From Billgrantia aerodenitrificans (GTDB lineage Bacteria > Pseudomonadota > Gammaproteobacteria > Pseudomonadales > Halomonadaceae), in assembly GCF_021404405.1 (NCBI RefSeq), contig NZ_JABFTV010000005.1, positions 186,001 through 250,000 of the forward strand: 64,000 nt of DNA. The letters run 5' to 3'. The notes beneath the pieces are model-generated. The model was not told the DNA's origin. It ran no database searches and saw nothing but the letters and a program-made list of their open reading frames with translations. Each line of letters starts with the position of its first letter. Position 1 is the stretch's first letter. Both the position numbers and the translations under genes were made by a program. Shown here piece after piece: positions 27,829 to 37,715 of the stretch.

Positions 27829-29118
27829 CTAGTTCAAGAACGGTGACCATGCGGGTTCTCGCACGTCACCACGCGCCGAAGGCAACCGGTAGGACGCCCG
27901 TCCATCGGCCGAAACGGCCCCCAACACCCCGCTGTTACCTTGCTGGGTGGCGAAGATTACCATGGTCCCGTTGGGCGCAACACTAGGCGACTCATCCGAA
28001 CGGGTCTCACTGATCACGACAAGACGGCCGGAACCGAGATCCTGGCGCGCAACCTGGAAACCGTTGTTGCTGCGGTGGATCAAGAACAGCGCCTCCCCAT
28101 CCGGCGACAGACGCCCACGGGCGTTGTAGTTACCGGTGAAGGTCAAGCGCTCGGTCTGGCCGCTGCCGAAGCTGTAGCGGTAGATCTGCGGGCCGCCGCT
28201 GCGGTCCGAGGTGAAGATCAGGCTGCGACCGTCCGGCGCCCAGGCCGGCTCGGTGTCGATGCTCGAGTTGTTGGTGATGCGCTCGAGATTGCGCGATCCC
28301 ACGTCCATGATGTAGATGTCCGGCTGACCGTCCTTGGACAGGGTCATGGCCAGACGACGACCGTCCGGCGACCAGGCCGGTGCGCCGTTGATGCCATCGA
28401 ACGATGCCACCTGGGCGCGCTGCCCGGTGCCCACATCCTGCACGTAGATCGCCGGGCGCTCGGTCTCGAAGGAGACATAGGCCAGCTTGCGGCCATCCGG
28501 CGACCAGACCGGTGACAGGATCGGCTCACGCGAGTTCAGCACCTGCTGGCTGTTGTGTCCGTCGGCATCGGCCACGTAGAGACCGAACTGCATGTCCTGA
28601 TCGACGCCCTGGGCCGTGACGTAGGCAATGCGGGTCGAGAAGGCACCGCGAATGCCGGTGATGGCCTCGAAGATCTGATCGCTCACGTAGTGCGCACCGC
28701 TGCGCAGCTCGTTGCTGCCGGCGCTGACGCTTTCGCCGAGCATGCGGCGCTGGCCGCTGACGTCCATCAGCTCGTAGCGAATGCGATAGCCGTCAGCCCC
28801 ACGGCTGACCTGACCCACTACCAGATAGCGCACGTCCAGCGCGCGCCACTGGCCGTAGCGCACCTCGTCGCCGGAAGAGGGACGATCGTACATGGCATTG
28901 CGCGGCAGCGGCGCGAAATAGCCGCTGCGCTCCAGATTGTCACTGATGATCTGGGCCACATCCTCGGGCAGGCTTTCGCCGTCGGCGGAGAACGGCACTA
29001 TGGCAATGGGGGTGGCCCGGTCACTGCCGCGTGTGATCTCGATGGTGAGATTGGCCTGGGCAAGCGAGCTGAACAGCAACAGCATGGCGCTCAACCAGAT
29101 GGTCATCAGGGCTTTCAT
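27829..29118 (-). CDS. tolB: Tol-Pal system beta-propeller protein TolB
   Basis: A 429-residue periplasmic protein with a signal peptide (cleavage near SSLAQA), an N-terminal domain (about 23-165, with [22 protein letters not shown]), and a six-bladed propeller built from repeats such as [18 protein letters not shown] and [20 protein letters not shown]. TolB shuttles between Pal and TolA during outer-membrane constriction. The start overlaps the tolA stop by one base (TGATG), so the two are translationally coupled. Length is standard for the family. Confidence 0.97.
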   Translation of the reverse strand: MKALMTIWLSAMLLLFSSLAQANLTIEITRGSDRATPIAIVPFSADGESLPEDVAQIISDNLERSGYFAPLPRNAMYDRPSSGDEVRYGQWRALDVRYLVVGQVSRGADGYRIRYELMDVSGQRRMLGESVSAGSNELRSGAHYVSDQIFEAITGIRGAFSTRIAYVTAQGVDQDMQFGLYVADADGHNSQQVLNSREPILSPVWSPDGRKLAYVSFETERPAIYVQDVGTGQRAQVASFDGINGAPAWSPDGRRLAMTLSKDGQPDIYIMDVGSRNLERITNNSSIDTEPAWAPDGRSLIFTSDRSGGPQIYRYSFGSGQTERLTFTGNYNARGRLSPDGEALFLIHRSNNGFQVARQDLGSGRLVVISETRSDESPSVAPNGTMVIFATQQGNSGVLGAVSADGRASYRLPSARGDVREPAWSPFLN

Positions 29119-30380
29119 CAGCGTACATCTCCCGGTGTGAAACGCAGATTGAACTGGCGGAAGTCACGTTGTGCCGCCGGCGGCAATTGGCGCAGTTCGC
29201 CAAAGGGTGCGGCGGCTTCCACAGCCTGTAGGGCGGAACGATCGAAACTGCTATCTCCGCTACTTTGAGTAATGGTAGCGCCAAAAAGCTCCCCCGAGGG
29301 ACCCAACTGGACCTGAACCGTGGCCGCAAGCCCACCGCCGGCTCCAGGGGGAATCACCCATGCCTGTTCCACGGCGCGGCGCACCAGATTGATGAAGCTA
29401 TTGGCAGCTTCCTGCGCCTGCCGGGCGTTGGCTACGGCATCCGACTCACCCTCGATGGCGCGATCGAGCCCCTGACTGGCGGCTTCGGCCGCACGCCGGG
29501 CTTCCTCTTCGCGGCGGCGCTGCTCCTCGGCTTCGCGCTGACGTCGAGCTTCCTCTTCTCGGCGGCGCTGCTCCTCGGCCTCGCGCTGACGCTGGGCTTC
29601 CTCCTCGCGGCGACGCTGCTCCTCGGCTTCGCGCTGACGCTGGGCCTCCTCCTCGCGACGGCGCTGCTCCTCGGCTTCGCGCTGACGCTGGGCCTCCTCC
29701 TCGCGACGGCGCTGCTCTTCGGCTTCACGCTGACGCTGGGCCTCCTCCTCGCGGCGACGCTGCTCCTCGGCTTCGCGCTGGCGCTGGGCTTCGGCTTCCT
29801 GCTGACGTCGCGCCTCCTCTTCGGCGCGCTGCTGAGCCTCCTGCTGGCGCTGACGCTCGGCTTCCGCCGCGGCTTCCTGTTGACGCTGACGCTCCGCCTC
29901 CTGCTCCTCGCGCAGCCGGGCCTGACGCTCGGCTTCCTCGGCTCGACGCTGCGCTTCGGCCTCGGCTTCCTGTCTGGCCTCCTGCAACCGGCGTGCTTCT
30001 TCCTCACGCGCCGCCTGCTGCTGCTCGGCTTCACGGGCACGCTCTTCGGCGGCCTGACGCTCGGCTTCGGCGCGCGCCTGTTCCTCGGCCTCGGCCTGAC
30101 GCGCTTCTTCTTCCTGGCGCGCCTCCTCTTCCGCCTGCCGCGCCGCAGCGCGAGCCCGCGCCTCCTCGGCGCGCTGGGCCTGGTCGGTGGTGGTCTCGGT
30201 GCTGACCAGCGTCGCCTGCACGATGGAGGTCGACTCTGGATCGGCCGGCTGACGCTGCGGCAGGGTGACCAGACTCAGCACCACGACCAGCACGTGCAGG
30301 CCGATAGCCAGCAGAGTGGGCACGCCATAGCCGACCGGCTTGTCATAGCTGCGCGAAGGGCCGCGCTGACCTCGGGCCAT
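29118..30380 (-). CDS. tolA: Tol-Pal cell envelope protein TolA
   Basis: A 420-residue inner-membrane protein. Domain I is a short cytoplasmic tail and one helix ([21 protein letters not shown]). Domain II is a very long charged helix rich in Glu, Arg, Gln and Ala (about 65-300) that contains six near-identical 16-residue units based on [16 protein letters not shown]. Domain III is the C-terminal globular part ([42 protein letters not shown]) that contacts TolB and the barrel proteins. AGGAG 6 bases before the ATG at 30380 fixes the start. The plus strand here is also open for over 1.1 kb, an artefact of the low-complexity repeats. Confidence 0.95.
   Translation of the reverse strand: MARGQRGPSRSYDKPVGYGVPTLLAIGLHVLVVVLSLVTLPQRQPADPESTSIVQATLVSTETTTDQAQRAEEARARAAARQAEEEARQEEEARQAEAEEQARAEAERQAAEERAREAEQQQAAREEEARRLQEARQEAEAEAQRRAEEAERQARLREEQEAERQRQQEAAAEAERQRQQEAQQRAEEEARRQQEAEAQRQREAEEQRRREEEAQRQREAEEQRRREEEAQRQREAEEQRRREEEAQRQREAEEQRRREEEAQRQREAEEQRRREEEARRQREAEEQRRREEEARRAAEAASQGLDRAIEGESDAVANARQAQEAANSFINLVRRAVEQAWVIPPGAGGGLAATVQVQLGPSGELFGATITQSSGDSSFDRSALQAVEAAAPFGELRQLPPAAQRDFRQFNLRFTPGDVR
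29500..29790 (-). repeat. 48-bp tandem repeats within tolA
   Basis: About six copies of a 48-bp unit encode the 16-residue helical repeat of TolA domain II. The motif around CGGCGCTGCTCCTCGGC on the plus strand recurs every 48 bases from about 29515 to 29755. Copies differ mainly at third-codon positions and in Q/R choices. Repeat number is likely to vary between strains, since loss or gain keeps the frame. Confidence 0.85.
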
Positions 30381-30411
30381 CACGTCTCCTAGTGTCCTGG
30401 TCAAGAAGCGC

Positions 30412-30849
30412 TTAATCACGCGGCGGCGGCTCGGAAATCAGCCCGACGTTGGTCACGCCCGAAACCTGCAGCGTACTCATCAGGGTCACGACCTCACCGT
30501 AGGGCACGAAACGATCGCCGCGCACCATGACTGGCGTGCCAGGCTGTTGATCGAGCAGGATCAGCACCCGGTCGCCGAGCTCCTCCAGATCCACGGCCAT
30601 CTCTTCACCACCGACCGACAGGTAATACGCGCCCTCTCGATCCACCGATACGATGATGGGATCGCGATCTTCCTGAGAGTCGATGGGCTCGGAGGTGACC
30701 TGGGGCAATTCGATCTGAACGCCCTGGGTCAGCATCGGCGCCGTGATCATGAAGATGACCAGCAGAACCAGCATGACGTCGATGAAGGGGACGACGTTGA
30801 TCTCCCCCATCGGCTTGCGGCGGCCGCCACGATTGAAAGGACCATGCAT
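30412..30849 (-). CDS. tolR: Tol-Pal system protein TolR
   Basis: A 145-residue ExbD/TolR protein with one N-terminal transmembrane helix, INVVPFIDVMLVLLVIFMIT. It includes the key proton-path Asp24. The periplasmic domain ends at residue 145. With TolQ it forms the proton-driven motor that energises TolA. It lies 12 bases after tolQ and 31 bases before tolA. Confidence 0.96.
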   Translation of the reverse strand: MHGPFNRGGRRKPMGEINVVPFIDVMLVLLVIFMITAPMLTQGVQIELPQVTSEPIDSQEDRDPIIVSVDREGAYYLSVGGEEMAVDLEELGDRVLILLDQQPGTPVMVRGDRFVPYGEVVTLMSTLQVSGVTNVGLISEPPPRD

Positions 30850-30861
30850 GTCGCGACTCCC

Positions 30862-31551
30862 TCAGGCGGCGCCGGCTTCGCTGCGACCCTGCAGATTGCG
30901 GTGCAGGATGGAGTGGAACTCCTCAGCGAAGTCCTCGTACTTGCCCAGCAGCCGGTCGGACTCGGACGACAGGCGGTTGTAGAAGATAACGGCGGGGATG
31001 GCCGCGAACAGCCCCATGGCGGTGGCGATCAGGGCCTCGGCAATCCACGGCGCAACGGTAGCCAGCGTGGCCTGCTGGGCCATGGAGAGCGCCTGGAACG
31101 AACCCATGATGCCCCACACCGTACCGAACAGGCCGATATAGGGGCTCGCCGACGCCACGGTGGCAAGGAACACCAGATGCAGGGTCAGGCGCTCCTCCTC
31201 CCGCGACCAGGCCACGCGCATGCTGCGCTGAACGCCGTCGAGGATGGCATCGGCGCTCTTGGTCTTGGCCATCAGCCGGTTGAATTCGCGAAACCCGGCG
31301 CGAAAGACATGCTCGGCGCCCTGGGTTTCCTGCTCCGACGGCGTTTCACGATAGAGTTCGTTGAGATCGACACCCGACCAGAAGCGCTCCTCGAAGGTCT
31401 GGTGCGCCGCGCGGGCTCGGCGCATCACGAAAGTACGCTGGAAAATCACCACCCACGAGAGTATCGAGCCTAGCACCAGGATCAGCATGACCAGCTGCAC
31501 CACAGTGCTGGCGCTCATGATCAGGTGGGGTATTGACATAGAGTCGTTCAC
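30862..31551 (-). CDS. tolQ: Tol-Pal system protein TolQ
   Basis: A 229-residue MotA/TolQ/ExbB protein with three transmembrane helices: QLVMLILVLGSILSWVVIF, the second near ASPYIGLFGTVWGIMGSF, and the third in ALIATAMGLFAAIPAVIFYN. It is the channel component of the Tol motor. I choose the GTG at 31551 because GAGG lies 6 bases upstream and the protein then begins with the usual NDSMSIPHLIM; ATG codons at 31557 (no spacing to the ribosome site) and 31539 (18 bases away) are less good. It lies 23 bases after ybgC in the conserved order. Confidence 0.93.
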   Translation of the reverse strand: MNDSMSIPHLIMSASTVVQLVMLILVLGSILSWVVIFQRTFVMRRARAAHQTFEERFWSGVDLNELYRETPSEQETQGAEHVFRAGFREFNRLMAKTKSADAILDGVQRSMRVAWSREEERLTLHLVFLATVASASPYIGLFGTVWGIMGSFQALSMAQQATLATVAPWIAEALIATAMGLFAAIPAVIFYNRLSSESDRLLGKYEDFAEEFHSILHRNLQGRSEAGAA

Positions 31552-31574
31552 GGGCATCCTCGCTGATCTTGCAT

Positions 31575-31970
31575 TCAAGCATTGAGAACCGCGGCGAGTG
31601 CCGGCGGCCAGGGTCTGGGTTTGAGGCGTTCGGCATCCAGACAGGCGATGTCGACACGCGCTTCGCATAAGGGTTCCCCATCACGCTGCACCGTCTGAGT
31701 GAAACTCAGCCGACAGCGTCCGCTCGATTCGACGGCCGCGGTGACGCAGAGCTCGTCGTCGAGCCGGGCGGGCTTGGCATAGCGGCACTCCAGGCGGTGC
31801 ACGACCAGCTGCACGCCGGCATCGAGCAGCTCGCGCTGAGTGAAGCCGTGCCGGCGCAGCCATTCACTGCGGGCCCGCTCCATATATTTGAAGTAGTTGA
31901 CGTAGTAGACGATGCCGCCGGCATCGGTATCCTCGATGTAAACACGCAGCGGCAAACGAAATTCACTCAC
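31575..31970 (-). CDS. ybgC: Tol-Pal-associated acyl-CoA thioesterase YbgC
   Basis: A 131-residue hot-dog-fold thioesterase. The 4-hydroxybenzoyl-CoA thioesterase-type active site is seen in [28 protein letters not shown], with the catalytic Asp in the DTD. YbgC proteins hydrolyse short-chain acyl-CoA or acyl-ACP and associate with the tol-pal cluster and phospholipid enzymes. The start overlaps the ruvB stop by ATGA. The gene leads into tolQ, so ruvB and the tol genes may share transcripts. Confidence 0.93.
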   Translation of the reverse strand: MSEFRLPLRVYIEDTDAGGIVYYVNYFKYMERARSEWLRRHGFTQRELLDAGVQLVVHRLECRYAKPARLDDELCVTAAVESSGRCRLSFTQTVQRDGEPLCEARVDIACLDAERLKPRPWPPALAAVLNA

Positions 31971-33004
31971 GGACGCACCTCACCGCTGGCATCCAGCGCC
32001 TGCTCGTGGGGTACCAGCTCGAAGTGCTGCCAGGCCTGGCGCGTCACCACCCGGCCCCGGGCGGTACGCATCATCAGCCCCTGCTGGATCAGGTAGGGCT
32101 CGATCACGTCCTCGATGGTGTCGCGCTCTTCGCCGATCGCCGCCGCCAGCGAGTCGATGCCCACCGGCCCGCCGTCGAACTTCTCGATCATCGCCAGCAG
32201 CAGGCGGCGATCCATGTGGTCGAGGCCATGATGGTCCACGTGCAGCATGTTCAGCGCCTGATCGGCGATGGCCGCGTCCACCCGACCGTTGCCGCGCACC
32301 TGGGCGAAATCACGCACCCGGCGCAGCAGGCGGTTGGCGATCCGCGGCGTTCCGCGCGAGCGGCGTGCCACTTCGCGGGCACCCTCACGGTCCGCCTCGA
32401 CCCCGAGCAGCCTGGCCGAGCGGGTGACGATCTCGGTGAGCTCCTCGATGTCGTAGAACTCCAGACGCTGGACGATACCGAAGCGGTCGCGCAGCGGTGA
32501 AGTGAGCAGTCCCGCCCGGGTGGTGGCACCCACCAGCGTGAACGGCGGCAGATCGAGCTTGATGGAGCGTGCCGCCGGCCCCTCACCGATGACGATATCG
32601 AGCTGGAAGTCCTCCATGGCGGGATAGAGGATCTCCTCCACCACGGGAGAAAGACGGTGGATCTCGTCGATGAACAGCACGTCGCCGGGCTGCAGGTTGG
32701 TGAGCATGGCGGCCAGGTCGCCGGCACGCTCCAGCACCGGGCCGGAGGTGGACTTCAGCCCCACGCCCATCTCGGCGGCGATGATGTTGGCGAGCGTGGT
32801 CTTGCCAAGACCGGGCGGGCCGAACACCAGCGTGTGATCGAGGCTCTCGTCACGTCCACGAGCGGCGCTGATGAAGATTTCCAACTGCTCACGCACGCGG
32901 GGCTGGCCGATGTACTCGGCCAGCGTCTTGGGGCGGATCGCGTGATCGACGCGACTCTCACCCTCGCGCTCCTCGGCGGCGATCAAGCGATCATTCTGCA
33001 TCAT
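31967..33004 (-). CDS. ruvB: Holliday junction DNA helicase RuvB
   Basis: A 345-residue AAA+ motor that drives branch migration with RuvA. Walker A is [14 protein letters not shown], Walker [10 protein letters not shown], sensor region [18 protein letters not shown], and the C-terminal winged-helix part contains [27 protein letters not shown]. The start is uncertain among ATG 33004, ATG 33001 and GTG 33013; I use 33004, with GCGAG about 8 bases upstream. It is about 100 bases downstream of ruvA. Confidence 0.95.
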   Translation of the reverse strand: MMQNDRLIAAEEREGESRVDHAIRPKTLAEYIGQPRVREQLEIFISAARGRDESLDHTLVFGPPGLGKTTLANIIAAEMGVGLKSTSGPVLERAGDLAAMLTNLQPGDVLFIDEIHRLSPVVEEILYPAMEDFQLDIVIGEGPAARSIKLDLPPFTLVGATTRAGLLTSPLRDRFGIVQRLEFYDIEELTEIVTRSARLLGVEADREGAREVARRSRGTPRIANRLLRRVRDFAQVRGNGRVDAAIADQALNMLHVDHHGLDHMDRRLLLAMIEKFDGGPVGIDSLAAAIGEERDTIEDVIEPYLIQQGLMMRTARGRVVTRQAWQHFELVPHEQALDASGEVRP

Positions 33005-33105
33005 GTCGAACACTCGCGGCGCTCATGAAAAGTTCAGGACGAAAGTCCCTGTCTCCGATCGAACGACTGTTGGATTCTATCGAGTCGAGGCCCGCCATGC
33101 GCGCC

Positions 33106-33720
33106 CTACCCGGCCATCCGCTTGGTCAAGGCCGCCTTGATCAGGGCTTCGGTCGACAAGCCCTCTTCCAGCCCGGACAGCATCTTCGCGGCCTCGGTCG
33201 GCTTGTAACCCAGGCTGACCAGCGCCGCTTCGGCATCGGCCAGCGGATCCTGGCGTTCGCGCTGGCCGCTGGGCAGCGTGGCGATGCCAGACGGATCGGC
33301 GGTAGCGCTCTGCTCCCAGTGCGGGAAGCGGTCGCGCATCTCGATGATCAGGCGCTCGGCAGTCTTCTTACCCACCCCGGGCAGGCGCGTCAGGCTCTTG
33401 ACGTCATCCTCCATCACGCAGCGGATAAACGCCGTCTCGTCCATGCCGGACAGGATCGCCAGGGCCAGCTTGGGGCCGATACCGTTGACCTTGATCAGGG
33501 CACGAAACAGCGCCCGCTCCTGCTCACGGGCAAAACCGAACAGCAGGTGGGCGTCTTCACGCACGGTAAGATGCGTATAGAGCGACACCGCTTCTCCCAC
33601 CCCGGGCAACGCCACCAGCGTGGTCATCGAAGCCTCTAGCTCATAGCCGACCCCTGCCACGTCCACGACCAGCCAGGGCGGTTGTTTCTCGAGCAGAGTG
33701 CCACGCAAGCGTCCTATCAT
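33106..33720 (-). CDS. ruvA: Holliday junction branch migration protein RuvA
   Basis: A 204-residue protein that clamps the four-way junction. Domain I begins [27 protein letters not shown]. Domain II carries helix-hairpin-helix motifs ([15 protein letters not shown] and [21 protein letters not shown]). Domain III ([20 protein letters not shown]) contacts RuvB. The start at 33720 is set by the family N-terminus; the ribosome binding site is weak. A 136-bp gap separates it from ruvC, unlike the tight ruvCAB spacing in some relatives. Confidence 0.96.
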   Translation of the reverse strand: MIGRLRGTLLEKQPPWLVVDVAGVGYELEASMTTLVALPGVGEAVSLYTHLTVREDAHLLFGFAREQERALFRALIKVNGIGPKLALAILSGMDETAFIRCVMEDDVKSLTRLPGVGKKTAERLIIEMRDRFPHWEQSATADPSGIATLPSGQRERQDPLADAEAALVSLGYKPTEAAKMLSGLEEGLSTEALIKAALTKRMAG

Positions 33721-33856
33721 TCGGCATTGTTTCCCGATGCGAATACGTCCAAGGCGCACGGCCTTCCTGGCGCCACTATACTGGTCGCTCAAGCGGCTGA
33801 CCAGCCCACTACAAACGGTGTTCGAAAATTATTTTGCCTAAAGCGTCAATGCGCTT

Positions 33857-34396
33857 TCAAGGCTGGAAGTCGCGCCAGGAGCTGCCGCGTCGACGCGTCC
33901 TATGGCCGCCGAAGCTACCCTGTGTGACCAGACCCAGCCGGGCATGAGCATGGGTCAGCGCGATGGCCAACGCGTCGGCGGCATCGGCCTGTGGCGTACC
34001 GTCGAGCCCCAGCACCGCCACCACCATGTGCTGGATCTGGGCCTTGGTCGCCGCCCCGCTGCCGGTCACCGCCTGCTTGATCTGACGCGGCCCGTATTCA
34101 TGTACGGCCAGACCGTGATTGGCGGCGCAGACGATGGCCGCACCGCGCGCCTGGCCCAGCTTCAGGGCGGAATCGGGGTTCTTGGCCATGAACACCTGTT
34201 CGATGGCCAGCTCCCCGGGGCGATACTCGCCGATCAGCTCGGCAATGCCGGCGTAGATGCGCGCCAGACGCTGAGGCAGCTCGACGTCCTGCAAACGGAT
34301 ACAACCGCTGGCGACGTAGCGCGGCTTGGGCGTAGTGACGTCGAGCACGCCATAGCCGGTGGTACGCGAGCCGGGATCGATACCGAGAATCAGCAC
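33857..34396 (-). CDS. ruvC: Crossover junction endodeoxyribonuclease RuvC
   Basis: A 179-residue Holliday junction resolvase of the RNase H fold. Catalytic acidic residues are seen in [15 protein letters not shown] (Asp7), [20 protein letters not shown], and [15 protein letters not shown] use the GTG at 34396, with GGGAG 8 bases upstream; it yields the usual short N-terminus before the first strand. It follows aspS after a terminator-like hairpin. The genes often found between aspS and ruvC in other gammaproteobacteria (nudB, yebC) are absent. Confidence 0.95.
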   Translation of the reverse strand: MLILGIDPGSRTTGYGVLDVTTPKPRYVASGCIRLQDVELPQRLARIYAGIAELIGEYRPGELAIEQVFMAKNPDSALKLGQARGAAIVCAANHGLAVHEYGPRQIKQAVTGSGAATKAQIQHMVVAVLGLDGTPQADAADALAIALTHAHARLGLVTQGSFGGHRTRRRGSSWRDFQP

Positions 34397-34462
34397 GACA
34401 CGTTCTCCCTCACGTGGGCGCTGCGCACGCCCATGGCACGGCCACTCTGGCAGCATCGCGAA

Positions 34463-34485
34463 ACCGGCGCCACATGGGCGCCGGT
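34463..34485 (-). terminator. Terminator of aspS
   Basis: ACCGGCGCC pairs with GGCGCCGGT (9-bp perfect stem, 5-base loop), followed by TTTCGC on the minus strand, about 30 bases past the aspS stop. It lies between aspS and ruvC, so ruvC probably has its own promoter or depends on partial read-through. Confidence 0.7.
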
Positions 34486-34514
34486 CTCGTTCATCGCATA
34501 GCAGGCTGGCGTAC

Positions 34515-36293
34515 TCACTCCTGCCCTTCCGCCTTGGCCTTTTGGCGCAGACGAATGTTGAGTTCGCGCAGCTGATCGCCGCTCACCTCGCCCGGCGCGT
34601 CGGTCATCAGACAGCCCGCACTCTGGGTCTTGGGGAAGGCGATCACTTCACGAATGGTGCGCGAACCCGCCATCAGCATCACCAGACGGTCGAGGCCGAA
34701 GGCCAGGCCACCGTGGGGCGGCGCACCGTAGTGCAGGGCGTCGAGCAGGAAGCCGAACTTCTCGCGGGCCTCCTCTTCGCCGATGCCGAGGATCTCGAAC
34801 ACGGTGCTCTGCATCTGCTGGTCGTGGATACGGATCGAGCCGCCACCCAGCTCGGTGCCGTTGAGCACCATGTCGTAGGCCCGCGAGAGCGCGCCCGCCG
34901 GGTTGGCCTTGAGCTCCTCGGGGCTGCACGAGGGCGAGGTGAACGGGTGGTGCAGCGGGCTCAGGCGACCGGCGTCGTCGGCTTCGAACATGGGGAAGTC
35001 GACCACCCACAGCGGTGCCCAGGGGCGGGTGTAGAGATTGAGGTCCTCGCCCAGCTTGACCCGCAGCGCACCCAGCGCCTCGTTGACGACCTTGGCCTTG
35101 TCGGCGCCGAAGAAGACGATGTCGCCGTCTGCCGCGCCCACGCGGTCGAGCAGCTCCTCGATCACGTTCTCCATGAACTTGACGATCGGCGACTGCAGCC
35201 CCTCGATACCCTTGGCACGCTCGTTGACCTTGATCCAGGCCAGGCCCTTGGCGCCGTAGATGCCGACGAACTTGGTGTAGTCGTCGATCACCTTGCGCGA
35301 CATGCTGGCCCCGCCCGGCACCTTGAGCGCCGCGACGCGGCCGTCGGCAGCGTTGGCCGGGCCGGAGAAGACCTGGAAGTCGACTTGCTTCATCAGGTCG
35401 TCGACGTCGACCAGCATCAGCGGAATGCGCAGGTCGGGTTTGTCCGAGCCATAGCGATCCATGGCCTCGGCCCAGCTCATGCGCGGGAACTCGGGCAGCT
35501 CCACGTCGAGTACGTCCTGGAACAGCTCGCGGATCATGGCCTCGGTCACGCCCATGATATCGCTCTCCTCAACGAAGGAAGCCTCGATATCGATCTGGGT
35601 GAACTCCGGCTGACGGTCGGCGCGCAGGTCCTCGTCGCGGAAGCACTTGGCGATCTGGTAGTAGCGGTCGAAGCCGGCCACCATCAGCAGCTGCTTGAAC
35701 AGCTGCGGCGACTGCGGCAGCGCGAAGAAGCTGCCCGGGTGGGTGCGGCTCGGCACCAGATAGTCGCGGGCGCCCTCGGGCGTGGCACGGGTCAGGATCG
35801 GCGTCTCGATGTCGAGGAAGCCCTGCCCCTCGAGGAAGGCGCGTACGTGATGCGAGATGCGCGAACGCAGGCGCAGCTTCTCGATCATCTCCGGGCGGCG
35901 CAGGTCGATGTAACGGTGCTTGAGACGCACCTCCTCGCCGACCTTGCCGTGTTCGTCGAGCTGGAACGGCGGCGTGGCCGCCGTGTTCAGCACTTCGACC
36001 TCCTTGGCCAGCACCTCGATCATGCCGGTGGGCATCTTGGGGTTCTGGGTACCCTCGGGGCGCAGACGCACGCGGCCGGAAATGCGCAGCACGTACTCGC
36101 TGCGAGCACGGTCGGCAGTGGCGAAGGCCTCGGCGGTATCGGGGTCGACCACGACCTGGGCGATGCCGTCGCGATCGCGCATGTCGAGGAAGATCACGCC
36201 CCCGTGGTCACGGCGGCGGTGAACCCAGCCGCACAGGGTGACCGTCTGGTCCACCATGGTCTCGTTGAGCTGGCCGCAATAATGGCTGCGCAT
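34515..36293 (-). CDS. aspS: Aspartyl-tRNA synthetase
   Basis: A 592-residue bacterial-type class II synthetase. The N-terminal OB-fold anticodon domain (about 1-105) includes [20 protein letters not shown]. Motif 2 reads [20 protein letters not shown]. The bacterial GAD insertion occupies about 280-420. Motif 3 is [16 protein letters not shown]. Length is as expected. Whether it is discriminating for Asp alone or also charges tRNA-Asn cannot be judged from the sequence by eye. It lies 46 bases after the fmdB-like gene, a common neighbour of aspS, and ends before a hairpin. Confidence 0.97.
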   Translation of the reverse strand: MRSHYCGQLNETMVDQTVTLCGWVHRRRDHGGVIFLDMRDRDGIAQVVVDPDTAEAFATADRARSEYVLRISGRVRLRPEGTQNPKMPTGMIEVLAKEVEVLNTAATPPFQLDEHGKVGEEVRLKHRYIDLRRPEMIEKLRLRSRISHHVRAFLEGQGFLDIETPILTRATPEGARDYLVPSRTHPGSFFALPQSPQLFKQLLMVAGFDRYYQIAKCFRDEDLRADRQPEFTQIDIEASFVEESDIMGVTEAMIRELFQDVLDVELPEFPRMSWAEAMDRYGSDKPDLRIPLMLVDVDDLMKQVDFQVFSGPANAADGRVAALKVPGGASMSRKVIDDYTKFVGIYGAKGLAWIKVNERAKGIEGLQSPIVKFMENVIEELLDRVGAADGDIVFFGADKAKVVNEALGALRVKLGEDLNLYTRPWAPLWVVDFPMFEADDAGRLSPLHHPFTSPSCSPEELKANPAGALSRAYDMVLNGTELGGGSIRIHDQQMQSTVFEILGIGEEEAREKFGFLLDALHYGAPPHGGLAFGLDRLVMLMAGSRTIREVIAFPKTQSAGCLMTDAPGEVSGDQLRELNIRLRQKAKAEGQE

Positions 36294-36339
36294 GTCGTAT
36301 CCTGTTTCGTAACGTTATCGATTGAAGGGTCGGTCGCGG

Positions 36340-36612
36340 TCAGGCCGCGGCGCCGTCCTTGGCCGGCGCCTTGCTTTCTTTGCTCTCTCCGCCGCCGCCA
36401 GCGGAGTCGCCGGCCAGATTTTTCTTGCTGCCGGACTTGAAGTCGGTTTCGTACCAGCCGCCGCCGGCCAGACGGAAGCCTGCCGCGGAAACCAGGCGGG
36501 AAAGCGCCGGTGCTTCACAGGCAGGACAGTCGGTCAGAGGGGCGGCGCTGAGCTTCTGGAGCTTCTCCAGACGATGGCCGCAGGCCTTGCACTGATATTC
36601 ATAGATGGGCAT
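36340..36612 (-). CDS. FmdB-family zinc ribbon protein
   Basis: A 90-residue protein with the start MPIYEYQCKACGHRLEKLQK, the hallmark of the FmdB zinc-ribbon family. The four Cys (8, 11, 29, 32) form the predicted metal site. The region FRLAGGGWYETDFKSGSKKN is also conserved, and the tail is low-complexity Gly/Ala/Lys. Proteins of this group are putative regulators with unproven function. It is immediately upstream of aspS, as in many gammaproteobacteria, and divergent from the hydroxyacid dehydrogenase gene. Confidence 0.9.
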   Translation of the reverse strand: MPIYEYQCKACGHRLEKLQKLSAAPLTDCPACEAPALSRLVSAAGFRLAGGGWYETDFKSGSKKNLAGDSAGGGGESKESKAPAKDGAAA

Positions 36613-36767
36613 GGTTCAATTCACTCCTGATTCGACAGCGCGCAACCAACGGCGATATAGGGTCGAGCGGTGCACATTCCAAGCCTGCCGTGAAAGCCCG
36701 ATAGTATAACGTGCCTGGCAAGGCGTGTCCCAGCCCTGCCGCGGCGAACCAACACAAGGAATTCAGC

Positions 36768-37715
36768 ATGAAAGCCGTGATACTCGATGCCGCCAGCCTG
36801 GGTCCCGACATCGACCTCTCCGCCATCCGCGACCAGGTGGAGACGCTGGAGGTCCATGAGGCAAGCACCACCGAGCAGAGCCGCCAGCGCCTGACCGGCG
36901 CCCAGGTGGCCATCGTCAACAAGGTGGTGCTCGATGCCGCCACCCTCGAGGCCCTGCCGGAACTCAAGCTGATCTGCGTGCTGGCCACCGGTACCAACAA
37001 CATCGACATGACCAGCGCCGAGCGGCTCGGCATCGCCGTGCGCAACGTCACGGCCTACGGCACTGCCAGCGTGGCCCAGCACAGCCTGATGCTGATCCTG
37101 GCGCTGGCCAACCGGCTACCGCTCTATCAGCGCGACGTGGCGACTGGACGCTGGAACGAAAGCCCCTTCTTCTGCCTGATGGACCACGGCACCCTGCAGC
37201 TCGAAGGCAAGCACCTGGTCATCGTCGGCCAGGGCGAACTGGGTAGCCGCGTGGCGGCGCTCGGCGAAGCCTTCGGCATGCGCGTCAGTTTTGCCGCCCG
37301 CCCCGGTAACGAGGGCAACGATACCCGCCCCGGGATCACCGAACTCGCCCCCGAGGCCGACGTCATCAGCCTGCACTGCCCGCTCACCGACGCCACGCGA
37401 CACCTGGTCGACGCTGCCCTGATCGCCACGCTGAAGCCCGATGCCCTGCTGGTCAACTGCGCTCGCGGCGGCATCATCGACGAAGAAGCGGCGCTTGCCG
37501 CACTGCGTGAAGGCCGGCTGGGCGGCCTCGGTGTCGACGTGCTTCCGGCGGAGCCGCCGCGGAACGGCCACCCGCTGCTCGATGCCCTGGCCGAGCCGCT
37601 CAACCTGATCGTCACGCCGCACAATGCCTGGATCACCCCGGAAGCCCGCCAGCGCATCGTGACGCTCACCGGTGAGAATCTGCGCCGCTGGAAGGCCCAG
37701 CGGGACGGAGCATGA
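36768..37715 (+). CDS. D-2-hydroxyacid dehydrogenase, glycerate dehydrogenase-like
   Basis: A 315-residue NAD(P)-dependent dehydrogenase. The cofactor motif is VIVGQGELGSRVAALGEA; the active site has Arg in NCARGGIIDEEAAL, Glu in the following segment, and His in VTPHNAWITPEARQRIV. The last motif resembles hydroxypyruvate reductase/glycerate dehydrogenase (HprA), so interconversion of glycerate and hydroxypyruvate is the best guess. Other 2-ketoacids are possible. AAGGA lies 7 bases before the ATG at 36768. Its stop overlaps the start of the sugar kinase gene (ATGA), giving one operon with the kinase and nucleoside hydrolase. Confidence 0.85.
   Translation: MKAVILDAASLGPDIDLSAIRDQVETLEVHEASTTEQSRQRLTGAQVAIVNKVVLDAATLEALPELKLICVLATGTNNIDMTSAERLGIAVRNVTAYGTASVAQHSLMLILALANRLPLYQRDVATGRWNESPFFCLMDHGTLQLEGKHLVIVGQGELGSRVAALGEAFGMRVSFAARPGNEGNDTRPGITELAPEADVISLHCPLTDATRHLVDAALIATLKPDALLVNCARGGIIDEEAALAALREGRLGGLGVDVLPAEPPRNGHPLLDALAEPLNLIVTPHNAWITPEARQRIVTLTGENLRRWKAQRDGA

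Noticed and set aside
29500-29790. Regular repeats that could suggest a CRISPR array
   Set aside because: The 48-bp repeats are contiguous without unique spacers, lie in a coding region, and encode the known helical repeat of TolA.
29265-30392. Long open frame on the plus strand through tolA
   Set aside because: It is the reverse of the repetitive Glu/Arg/Gln-rich tolA coding sequence and yields a Leu/Phe/Arg repeat with no known pattern. tolA has a ribosome binding site, synteny and recognised domains.
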